A DNA stretch of 64,000 nt from Saccharomycopsis fibuligera x Saccharomycopsis cf. fibuligera (lineage: Eukaryota > Ascomycota > Saccharomycetes > Ascoideales > Saccharomycopsidaceae). Under the pieces are notes generated by a model that saw only the letters and a program-made list of their open reading frames with translations, ran no database searches and was not told the origin of the DNA. The DNA lies in assembly GCA_001936135.1 (NCBI GenBank), contig CP012815.1:310001-374000 (forward strand). Reading direction: 5' to 3'. Below, piece by piece: positions 20,418 to 31,043 of the stretch (position 1 is the stretch's first letter; the number at the start of each line of letters is the position of its first letter). The position numbers and the translations under genes are program-made.

Positions 20418-23400
20418 TTCTGCGAACATGCTCCATTAGTGTGTTCGCATACATCCCCTTACTCCTCAGAGTATCCCAACGATCCACCTGATCCCCCAAC
20501 ACATCCTGGACCACCCTTGTCAACCGCGATTGGGAACCCTCCTAGCACGGATGTTTCAGTGTCCTCGGATACTGAAGCCGCAGTTCACCAGGATCCGTCC
20601 CCCGGACCGGCTCAAAGTACCAGCCAACTATTGAACCTGTCAGAGTATAGTGACTAGATCTGCTACCCATACCTGAGGTTATCTCCTCTGAGTAGCACTG
20701 GTTACATTAGTCTCTCCTCTAGTAGTGAAGGGTAGCCACTTACTGAGATCTTAGTTACGTAATGAAACTTAGATGAGTAATGAAATTGGACTGATATTCC
20801 TTACTTTTATTATAAACTATATCACTAAATAAAAGTATTCTGTTTTTCAGACTATATATATGATAATTTCATTCCTCACCCATAATGCTCATGTGATGAA
20901 AATTTTCCTTCACATCTTTGATGTTGTTCTCCTTAGCAACTATGCGTGCGCCCAAATGTTCTCGGCCGCAAAAGGCGGTTTACCAAAAATAAAAGATTAT
21001 ACCAAATGAACGGTATGAAATATGTTAATTGGTATAAATCCAACAGAACCATTCCACTGAATCATTTGAAACCCAAAAAGATGAAGAACCTTACGTTCAA
21101 GCTGAGCCTTTTACCATTGAAAACTCCTTCTCTTCACCATCAACCCACCCTATTTCCAATTCTGAATCTCAAATTGAAAATTTTTCATCCGTCTTACCTA
21201 ATGACTTACTAAGCAGAAAAGGCGGGGATCCAACTTGTGCTGCACCTCCTGAACATGCACCAGAAGCTGTTGATCCTCCATCACCATCTGTTCTGTCTAA
21301 TCCCTCTGTTTCAATTTCAAAAACCACTAACATAAACTTAAAAACCTTAAAACTCCAAAAATCAAAAAAAAATTCAACAAAATCCAACAATCTTAAAAAG
21401 CATTTTTTCACATTCCTCAATTAATCAAGATAAAAACCAAAAAAAAATAATCCTCCCTCTGTTTCTTTTGTCCCACCTTCTTCCTCCAATGACATTAGCT
21501 CTATTTTGCCAACTGTCCCTTCTATCTCAGATCCTTCAAACAGTACTCAAACCCAGCAACAAAATCAAAATGACCCACGCCCAGCGAATACCACTGATTC
21601 AACTGTTTCAGCTGCCTCATCTGCCTCATCTGGCTCAACTAAAGAAACGCCTCCACCTGATTCAACTCCTTCAACTGCGTCCATTGAGGATACAAATCAG
21701 GACATTATCTCAGAAGAAACACTGAAAAATCTCTATGCTGATCGGGCCTCCAAACGTGCGAATCATAACGCAACAACGAGCTCCGCGTCACTTCCAAACC
21801 CTAAACTCAAACGCCCTGCTTTCGACGCTTTCCAAACCAAATTTAAATGGGCCCGTATCTATGACTCGGAACATTTTCCTTTTGATGATGTTTTGTCAGA
21901 ACTAACTGCCATGAAAAAACTTGCTGCTGATATTTACACCTTTACTGATACAACTTTTGCTGGTTCTGATAAAAAGGTCACCTCTGCGACTACAATCATG
22001 AAAATGGACGAATTCTATAAATCATATACTCCAAAACAGCTCCAGGACGAGGGCCTCCGGTGTAAAACCACTGACCTCCTGCAAAAAGACTATATTGACT
22101 TCATCGTCAACTGTTCTCAAGAGAATGACATCTTCGCAACTGTGGACATTCCATGGGCTGTCTTCCAGCAATCCTCTTTAGCAACACATAGAGCCTCTAT
22201 TGCTAAATCTATTAAAATGTTGGCACAAACCACACTTGAAAAGTATGCTAGTACGATGCGAAATGTATCCTTATTCGCTTTTTTGAAAAAAACTTGTCAA
22301 AGTATCGAACCTCACATCATAATCAGAAACGAGCGTATTGTCATTAAATAATCCATTTTTTATAGGGGTCCACTTTACAAGCCATTCTTCCACAATGCCA
22401 AGGAAATTTTCTTTACATTTTTGAGAGACCACTTAGTTGTGAAGCTACCAAAAGAAGAATATCGCCCACAACTTTTTATGTCAATGTCAAATGAAAGCAT
22501 GGTCCCTCATCTCATGGAACTCAAAATTAAAGCTTTACAAGCGGTTTCTGCCAAAGCAATTTTATTCCACAAGCTCCGTGATCTTGAGATTAAACAGGAA
22601 TACTTCTCCCTTATAAAAGAAATCAAACCGAGAAGCCACCCAAATCCCCAAGTTGCTGAAATAAACGTAGATAAGTATTATGCATACTTATATCTCTCTC
22701 CAAATCAGTCAGTCCCAATAATCAACTGTGAGAGTTTCCAAACACGTCTTATCAACCGTCACTTACATTGCACGGCATGTGGTTCAAATTCTCACACTCG
22801 TTACTCTTGTACCGAGGCTCGATGTGTGATCTGCAAGAAAGAGAATAATATAGCTTCTGTTTGCTATTATAACAAAAACTTAGCCAAGGCCCAAGAGAAG
22901 TACCAGGACCACAACTCCTTTGCAAATAAACCCAGCGCAACCACCATTTCTGCTAGAACCAAGAAACCAACTATTTCCACTGAAAACCAATGGTAGCTCA
23001 GTGATCCTAAAGGCCGCAAACGTTTGAGAATTAGAAACACCCATACATCAAACCAAACCATTAACAACGCAAAACAGATAGCTAAACCAACAAACCCATT
23101 TCAAGCTCTTGAAGACGGTGACTCAGAAGATTTGTCAACTGAGGACAAGGTAAACACACAACAAAAGATCCCACAAAGTTTCGTTTTTACTGCACCTAAA
23201 CACTCAAACAAATCATATATCAAACCCTCCCCCCAAAAAAGAGCAAGAAGGCAAGCTGCTAAAGCCACTAACTCACAACCAGAGAATATTAATGATAATG
23301 AGAACATTGTCACCACCAGTACCTCTGACTCTATAGTAGCACAGGCTACTATCCTTCATGCTACGGCAACCCCAACAAAAAAAAACCCACATCAAACCCC

Positions 23401-23863
23401 AGACTCTTTCCAAACTCCACCTGCAACTCCTCAGCAGACCAGAATCCTTCGTTCCCATTCCGCTCTTCCTACTCCAGAACCTCCATCCACTCCAACCAAC
23501 TTGACCTTATCTCAGTTTCCCTCTTTTGATCAGGCCTGCACTCCTACCCCATCCTCCCCGAGAATTAAAGCAAATCTGAAGAGGAACTCGCGTCCCCCAG
23601 ACGAGGACAGCCCGCTGCCAAATACCCAGGATGATATTGACATAGATGAGATTGAGTTAGAGAACTCTTCTTCTCTCCCACCAGTTCGTCACCCTCAGAG
23701 TAAGCTTAATGGACTACTCCCTGTCAATGATTCCATCAATGATGACCAAATCATTGATGACGAGACCACAATTGACAATGAGTCCATCACAAATCTCCCA
23801 AATTCCACCAAAGATGATCCCATGACTGAGACTCAGCTCTCAACTTCCCCTGGACACTCATGA
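20418..23863 (+). pseudogene. LINE ORF1 (broken)
   Basis: Four stretches. 20418-20637 is a Pro/Ser/Thr-rich part. After the solo LTR it resumes in the same frame at 21051 and runs to a stop near 21422. The frame then shifts by one, and 21425-23863 is open except for stops at 22349-22351 and 22994-22996. The region around 22769 encodes CTACGSNSHTRYSC, a canonical CX2CX4HX4C knuckle, followed by CVICKK. The C-terminal part is Ser/Thr/Pro-rich. ORF1p of L1-type elements binds its own RNA. The terminal TGA overlaps the ORF2 ATG. Confidence 0.75.
20638..21045 (-). repeat. Solo LTR family C inserted in LINE ORF1
   Basis: 408 bp, TGTCAGAG...TCCAACA on the plus strand, flanked on both sides by GAACC (20633-20637, 21046-21050). 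Without the LTR and one GAACC copy, the ORF1 frame continues from TTGAAC into CATTCC. It is a relative of the LTR at 27665 (inverse orientation) and of 10390. Confidence 0.85.
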
Positions 23864-26800
23864 TTATCCCTGAATTGAAAATACTTACACAAAATATACA
23901 AAATACTCCCTTACAGAACGGCCCGCTCTCGAGTGTATCTAAAAAATATGATATCATACCCTTGCAAGATGTCAGGAAAGGTGAGAAGTGTCACCACTTA
24001 AATCCTGACAAACAACTCATCACTAACAAAGCTTCAAATCCACGAACAGGTATACTCATCACAAAAAAGATAAAAATACTCAACAAAAATATAATTGACG
24101 TTTTATGTCCGGCATTTAAAGCCAAGCACAAAACAGACATTATTATAGAAGTAACACCAAAAATATACTACTGGATCATAAATATATATAATCCCACCGG
24201 TGAGAAAAGAAGAGCACAAGTGTTTCTTCAAAACGCCATTAGCAATGCACTACAAGATTATCGAAGACCTTTCAGAAAACAGTATCCAAACGCACATCTC
24301 TATATCATTTTTGCGGGTGACTTTAACAGTGTCGTGGATATGCAAGAAATGAGTAGCCGTATCCAAAATGCTCCAGACACTAAAGACACCAAAAAAATAC
24401 GAAACTCATTGAGGGCGCTCATCGACAATAACAACTTGACAGATGGTTACCGCCAGCGCAGCCTACATAACATAAAAAAATCCTTCACTAACAGAGCTAC
24501 TAACGGACATGAAGAAAGCACTAGAGGGCTTGATAGATTTTATGTCAGCAATGAAATGATTAGACACGACAAAATCCGTCTCTGGATGCTACAGAAGAAC
24601 CATATGAAGGGATCTTCCCATGAATCGCTTGTTTTGAAACTTGTTCATCCCCTGACTGAGCTCCCAGCTCGGTTCAGACTTACCGATAAAATGTTACGCA
24701 GTATATCATAACTTCATATTCCAGCCTCACTCACATCAACAAGCGAAATAATCATTTTTGTTCGAAACCATTTGCAGCTGATAAAGCATCTTGAGAAACG
24801 CATACCGAAATCTGAGAAAAAAAACTTTCAAACCGCCAACTACTATGATCACATAAACGAAATCCTTAAACCCTTCCAAGAAAATAAAAAGATAGAATTA
24901 CTTATAGATCAAGATGGCAACCAGTTAGCAAAAACACACGAGATCATAGACCATGCCTCAGACTTCTATGCATCTCTCTATGAAGGTACCAAGGGCACGA
25001 AGGATATTCAAGTCATTGATAGATATTTACAAGATAGCATTCCTAACATTGACATATCGGATACAGAAAAGATAAATTTGAATAAGAACATAACTGAAGA
25101 AGAGCTCCTGATTGCCATCAAGGAGTCCAATAAGATTTCGGTGCCAGGAATTGATGGTTTTCCGTACAAGTTTTATTCCAAACTATATCCGCAGTTGAAA
25201 GAACGCCTCTTAGCTGAATTCAACACTATTTTTAGAACAGGCTCACTTCCGCACAATTACAGAACAGTTCTCTTTAATATCATTCCAAAGCCGCGGAAAA
25301 ATAAGACTGACATAAAAAATTATAGACCAATAGCCATTATCAATGCCAATCTACGACTACTAAGCATAATTCTCAATAATCGTTTAATAACAGTGTTAGA
25401 AAAGCTTATAGGCAAAAATCAGCTGGGTTTCATACCGAACCGCCAATCTTATACTAACACAGGAATGTTCAATGAGATTCTCGCGAGCATGACACCACCA
25501 AATCAAAAGCACTATTTCGCCAAACACGAAAACTTGCGCATACTTCTTTTGGATTCTCAGAAGGCTTTTGACAATGTGTCGCACACATACCCTGAATGCT
25601 TATTGAAACATCTCAACTTTGGTACCGAAGGTTTCACATCCACAATAATGCTGATACTACAAAGTACAATCGGATGCATTCACCTTAACAATAAGACAGG
25701 CCCGCTCTTTCCCTTGAACCAAGGTACCTTACAAGGAAACACAATCAGCCCATCGCTTTTCGTATTGGCAGTTGAGCCCCTTCTACGGAATGTTGAGAGA
25801 GAACTACAAGGCTTCACTATTAATACAAAATATCTTAGCCCAATAAAAGTCACACACCTAGCCTTCGCCGATGATATTACCATTTTTGCAGACGGTAATC
25901 AAGACATGGAATCAGCAATCCAAACGATCCAAGAATTCTGCTCGATAACAGGAGGGAGTTTGAACTATGATAAATCAAAAGTACTGATTTCCCCATACGC
26001 CACGGATATAGCAAAAACTGAAATTCAGCTTTTTGACATTCCGATTGAGCGAGTAAAGGAAGACTATAAATTAACGTATCTCGGGATTAAAATTCCGAAC
26101 CAGGGATGGCCAAAAAACTTGATACAAACAATGTACGCGAAGTTCAATATTTCCAACACCAAACATTTGCCGCCGTCAAGTCAAGTCATGGCCTATAATA
26201 CTTTTATCTGCTCAAAATTCTACTACAAGGAGATTCATCAAAATCTCACTGACAAACAAATAAATGCAATCGAGATGGCGTTCAAACAATGTCTAAACGC
26301 CACGAATGTCTCCCTCGAGACACTCAAGACACATAGACATAAAGGGGGTTATGGTATGATAGACCTCAAAGCACAGCTCACGTATAGAAAAGCGCAGATT
26401 GCGCGAAACTTGTTTCTAGATAAAGGCGACCCATACTTGACGCTCTTCAGAGCGAAGCTACAACTTCTTCTAGATCACTTCTTTAAAGTACGCTATGAGC
26501 TCGAACGTAAACCAGGACAAATTGACACTCAATTCTGGTGGAGAGATGTTCTCGATACAGTTGACGGAGGCGAAGGCCAAGGGCAATCTATACTGGCACA
26601 GAACCCGCAACAGCGCTTCACGTTGACAGCCACAGAAGCAAACATAATAGCTCTGTGGAAACAAGTAGTCCCCAACAAACACAATCCTGGCATCCTTGGG
26701 CTTCAGCGCATATCAGATATAGCAGAAGCAGTGGAGCTCGGTGTGCCGTTTTTGAAAAAAAAGTTCATCCCAAAAGAAGTCTTCGACTTCAAGTCCCGGA

Positions 26801-27161
26801 ACAGTAGTGCACAAGTGCGCCAGAAGAAAGATAAACTACTATTTTCAAACCAGTTGGCACGTCTCAAACAAGTCACTAATAAACAATGTCTGACAGTCTG
26901 GCAAATGCTAAACAAACAAATGGAGCACTTTCTGGTTAAATGTCCAGTAGCACGAACACTATGGAAAAATTACATATAAATAAGCAATTGAGCTGGGACA
27001 GCCTCATCCTTCCATCCAGCGATACACGAGAATTAGTCCAAGTCGACAACTACTTGATATTTCAAAAGAAATATTCCCGCCTACGGAAATATAAGGACTT
27101 TGATTGGAAAACCATTCCAATCTCTTGTCTTATTTACTACATCACCACAGTAATAAATTAG
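23860..27161 (+). pseudogene. LINE ORF2: AP endonuclease, reverse transcriptase (broken)
   Basis: Starts at ATG 23860, four bases before the ORF1 stop ends (ATGA). Endonuclease, residues ~1-283: LTQNIQN, LQDV where LQE is usual, FAGDFN, RGLDRFYVS and SSHESLV where SDH is usual. A stop at 24709-24711 follows. The frame then resumes, with RT motifs RPIAIINANLRLL, LGFIPNRQS, LLLDSQKAFDNV, QGTLQGNTISPS and the catalytic LAFADDITIF at about 25860. The C-terminal C...HFLVKCP lacks one usual cysteine. A frame change near 26970 leads into a last open stretch ending at 27161. Not functional as it stands. Conservative substitutions at two endonuclease positions suggest additional decay. Confidence 0.85.
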
Positions 27162-27494
27162 ATAACACTGATGTGTTATCTTAGTGAGTGGAAGATGGTA
27201 CTGAAGTGCGACCCCTTTCTTTTTATCTGTTGACAGCAAAGCAATGACCCTCAAAAAAAAAAAAAGTTAAAAAAAATATTATTCATCCTAGACTATAATC
27301 TCTCCTATATCTATTTCAAATCCAACTGGTCCATTAAAGACTAACTAATACTAACGGGGCTTTCACTTGTATACGTTTCCCCTATATACTAACAACTGAA
27401 CTATACAGCATATACTATAGAGATAAGTTTATAGGATTTAACCTTCTATCGTTTATATAGAAATGATAAATCGATATTGTGTGTAAAAAAAAAA

Positions 27495-27664
27495 TAGGTA
27501 ACGGTAGCTCCTAGGTAACAAGCTCCTAACAATAACTATATAAGTAGCTAATTTCGTCTTTATTATCATGTATTCTGTATAGATAACAGCAAGCGAAGTC
27601 ATCTTCCTTTTTATTACAAAATACTTATCTTCTTTAGTTTATCTTGAATTCTTACCTCTCTTCC
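27495..27664 (+). repeat. Family G LTR fragment
   Basis: Matches 62419-62590 of the G LTR (TAGGTAACGGTAGCTCCTAGG..., AACTATATAAGTAGCTAA). Its start is cut by the LINE poly(A), its end by a C LTR. Confidence 0.75.
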
Positions 27665-28064
27665 TGTTGAATTTATACCAATTAACATCTTTCATACCGT
27701 TCATTTAGTATAATCTCCTTTTTGGTAAACTGCCTTTTGCGGACGAGAACATTTGGGCGCACGCATAGTTGCTAAGGAGAACAACATCAAAGATGTGGAA
27801 GAAAATTTTCGTCACTTTAGCATTATGGGTGAGGAATGAAATTATTATATATAGTTTGAAAAACAGAATGGTTTTATTTAGTGATATAGTTTATAATAAA
27901 GCAAGGAATATAAGTCCAAGTTCATTACTAATTAACTTACATCAAAAACTAGTATCTCGGTAAGTGGCTATCCTTCATTACTAGAAGAGAGACTGATCTA
28001 ACCAGTGCTACTCAGAGGAGACAACCTCAGGTATGGGTAGCAGATCTAGTCACTATACTCTGAG
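27665..28064 (+). repeat. Family C LTR between G LTR and G gag leader
   Basis: About 400 bp, TGTTGAATTTATACC...CTATACTCTGA. Homologous, in inverse orientation, to 20638-21045. It splits the G LTR from its leader (GAGTCGATCC...). No 5-bp duplication is evident. Confidence 0.75.
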
Positions 28065-28160
28065 AGTCGATCCTAAAAAATAACTATGAATCCTGAAACC
28101 TTCTCACGTCTTAATTCAGACCCTACAACCCCATCTCTTACAAAGTCAAATCTTGGCTTT
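28065..28160 (+). mobile_element. Family G leader and gag start (fragment)
   Basis: Matches 62600-62700: GTCGATCCTA..., then an ATGAATCCTGAAACC start. Ends abruptly where inverse G pol sequence begins. Confidence 0.6.
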
Positions 28161-29679
28161 CTTGTCCAAAGTTAAATGCAAACCTTCATCGAACCTACTA
28201 TTCACCTCAGTTCGATTCCGGCTGCGGTGAACGCAACATGATTTCTACTAGACATCGCTATTGCCGTAATTTCGGCTGCCCGAGTAGCAGATCGGATTTC
28301 ATTTCTGAGAGGCTCTTTCAGAAATAGAACCTCAGGTTCTTCGTATAACTTGAACCATTTTCAAAATAGCGTCAAGCTGTCGAGGGCTTGCTGCAATACC
28401 GGCTTTCAGAATCATTTGACCCAAGAACTCTACCCGTTTTTCAAATAATCAATATTTTTGTGCTTCGGTTGCTGCTGGATTTTCAACTAACACTTGCGAA
28501 AATAAAGCAGATGCTTCTCCAGGCCAAAAGGCATTACACGCCATGTATAATGTCCGGATAACGTAGAAAATTCGACCTTTGTCTTCTCCAGGGTGCATTC
28601 TTAATTGATGATATCCATGCGCCAGTTCATTGTTTCAAATAAAAACGTTTTCTTCCAACCTTGGTAAATGTATCATCAATTTGATTTCCTGCTTCTTGCA
28701 CTGGTACTCAAGCTAAGCGATAGGGGGTCGAGCAATTATTTGATCATTGATGAGTTTGACCCGGTGGTCGAAGCGTTCCCGTAACGGTGGAAGGTGCTCA
28801 CTTTTACCATCAACATCATTAAGTGCTTGCACCATCTGTTTCAAAGCATGATATTTCGACTTGTCAAGTTCTTTTGGTGCAGGAATGGGGTTTTGGGATT
28901 CCAGTGTATCAGGCTCCGCTTTTACCCAGTAGAGTTCCATTTTCTCGTGGTTTTTAGCCTATTTGCGCAACTCTAGGACCAACATAAGGTTGATTTGTAC
29001 TGCGTTAGAGTTTGATTCTTCATGAAGGTGAACAGCATCATCCGAACCCAGGATGGACCAAACGCCCGTTTGTGCTAGCAAGCTCGCATGTCGCTTGATG
29101 AACGGAAGGCCAAAGATCATAGGACGATTCGACACAGGAAGGACATAGGCTGAAGTACTTTTTGTTTTTCCTCCAATTTTCACATCCAAAGAACAACATT
29201 CCGTGAGTAGCTGTTGTTCTTTATTGACTGCGACAGACACAGTAGCCTTTTCAGGAGTAAAAACAGGCCAACGGTTGGCTTGTACTACTTCCTTGCTGAC
29301 AAAATTGGAACTAGCACCAGTATCGAATAAAGAGTCAATTTGTAGATCATTAACCATGACTTGTACATGAGCAGGGTGTAATATCGGAGGGTCATTAGTT
29401 TTGTTGAGAGTAGCAAGTCCTCGCGTTAACATCCAAATTGGAGTTTTGTAAAGTAACGTGGTCAAGATCCATTTTCTCCGGTCCAGAATGGTTTGAGAAT
29501 GGTCTGTTCTTTCCCTGGTTGTGAAACTTTCTGTTGTTAAAGTGTGGTTTGTTAAAACGGTTATTGTTGTAACTTTTTGCGTATCTGTTAGTGTGGTTGG
29601 AAAACCCAGCACTACACGATGGTTTATAACTGTTAGATTTCTTGCGGTTTTTATTGAAATTTGATTGACCATGCATAAC
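28160..29679 (-). mobile_element. Ty3/gypsy family G fragment, gag to RT (fossil)
   Basis: Minus strand. Parts: gag C-terminus (asparagine-rich, matching 63230-63510), aspartic protease (SLFDTGASSNFVS at about 29310), then the start of RT (LPPLRERFDHRVKL near 28750) and RT remnants to about 28160. Several breaks. It is cut at 29679 by the K element, whose LTR starts at 29680 inside the G gag sequence ATGCATAAC. About 90% or more like the plus-strand copy at 62611-64000. Confidence 0.75.
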
Positions 29680-30439
29680 TGTTGAAATTCAAACATTCAT
29701 CTTCCTTTAGTCCTTACCTTCTTAATTTTTAACTCTTTATCTCCTTTACTCCTTTTATGTTTTCACCCATTGTCATGGTATACTGTTGATCCATTTGCAT
29801 GGTATACAGTTCTGATGCATCTTATTTGTTTACTTTTCATTCCGTCTGCGTGCGCTTCTGCATGGGGTGCCGATCCTTACTGCTGTGTGAAAACTTTTGT
29901 TTTTCCTGCCACCTTTATTACGCCACTCCAATTTAATTGACTCAACTTATTTTTCCTACTTAAGGCGCGCCTTTCGCGCTTCTTTTCTTTTCATGTTCTC
30001 TACTATTATATACTTCTTTACAGAACTAAGCTTAACAACTTTACACTCTTTATTTTTCTATCCAATACACTTTATTTTTCTTCATCAAACTATTTTTTCT
30101 AACTCTTCTTTATCAACCCACTTTTTACAGATTTACAGTCTGGACAAACAAAAAAAAAAAATAAAAAAAAAAAAAAAATAAAAAAAAAAAAATTTTTTTA
30201 TCATGTTTAAGTTCAACGATTTTGATGTTGCTGACGGTACCTACAAAGCAAGGCTTGATGGTATCTCCAAATTGAATGTCAAGCCGATTACCCAATGGTT
30301 CCAGTACCCTTTGTTGAGATCATTTCTTCAAAACAAATTGAAAGTTATCATCAATGATGTTACTGTTATCGATGTTGAGAAAATGTTAGACTCTGATGAG
30401 TTTGATTTGTTGAAAACAATCAACAAAAAGTTCAAATCA
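29680..30439 (+). mobile_element. Family K copia element, 5' part (fossil)
   Basis: Begins TGTTGAAATTC (LTR start), with a TATATACTTC region near 30007, a long A-rich leader at 30150-30192, and a gag start MFKFNDFDVAD at ATG 30203. Same family as 40524-43157 (minus strand). Cut at 30440 by an H LTR. Broken. Confidence 0.75.
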
Positions 30440-31043
30440 TGTTGAGAGTAATAATTCAAAGATAGATCCAGTTGCTTCTAGAAAGTTCTAGAATATTCCA
30501 TGAGTTTCCAGAGGATTCGATGTTGTTCTAGAATGTTCCACGATATACGAGAAAATACGAGATTGTTCGAGAACATTCTAGAAGGTTGCATAATATACGA
30601 GACATATACGAGAAAGCTCTAGAATCTTCCATGAAGTTCCATAATGTTCCATGAAGTTCCATAATGTTCCATGAAGTTCCATAATGTTCCATGAAGTTCC
30701 ATAATGTTCCATGAAGTTCCATAGTGTTCCATGAAGTTCCATGATGTTCCATGATGTTCCAAGAAGTTCCATGATGTTCCAAGAAGTTCCATGATGTTCC
30801 ATACATTTCCGTGCATATCCGTGCAGTTCCGGAATATTCTAGAAGATTCTATGTGGCCACACTAGTCATGCATCAGTCCCGGCACAGCCACCCTGACTGA
30901 CTATAAATAAGGGGCGTCTCCTCCATCTTTGTGACTGATTGATGTTTTTCATATATAGGATATAGTTAATAACAACAAGTGTTTTGTGATTTATTTTCAG
31001 GATATAACGTTATGTCAAGTGATAGGTTTATCAAACTACAACA
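30440..31043 (+). repeat. H LTR (604 bp)
   Basis: TGTTGAGAG...CTACAACA, the longest H LTR in the window, with the most 10-bp TTCCAT repeats. A TATA box (TATAAATAAGGGG) lies near 30902. Confidence 0.9.

Larger units (their letters stand above)
20418..27494 (+). mobile_element. L1/Zorro-type LINE, 5'-truncated and decayed
   Basis: Non-LTR retrotransposon with ORF1 (nucleic-acid-binding, CCHC knuckle) and ORF2 (AP-type endonuclease, RT, C-terminal Cys/His region). The ORF1 frame is already open where the element begins, with no ATG, so the 5' end is missing. A 408-bp solo C LTR splits ORF1. 3' of ORF2 come ~330 bp of UTR with A-runs at 27253-27265 and 27485-27494. The last A-run abuts a G LTR fragment, so the 3' end is placed there. 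Architecture matches the Zorro elements of Candida albicans. ORF1 has one shift and two stops, ORF2 one stop and one shift. Confidence 0.85.

Noticed and set aside
20418-20450. Inverted repeat TGCGAACA ... TGTTCGCA as a transposon end
   Set aside because: The arms are 8 bp with a short loop, resemble the D/E LTR terminus only in that word, and no second end or target duplication is found.
28225-28255. tRNA-like T-arm (CAGTTCGATTCCGGCTGCGG)
   Set aside because: No matching D-arm, anticodon arm or acceptor pairing on either side; it lies within G element debris.
30528-30816. Overlapping open frames encoding repeats of MEHHGTSWN / MELHGTLWN type, in three frames and in every H LTR
   Set aside because: They are by-products of the 10-bp DNA repeat, which is open in several frames (30 bp = 10 codons). 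Untranslated promoter sequence explains them better than a repeat protein.
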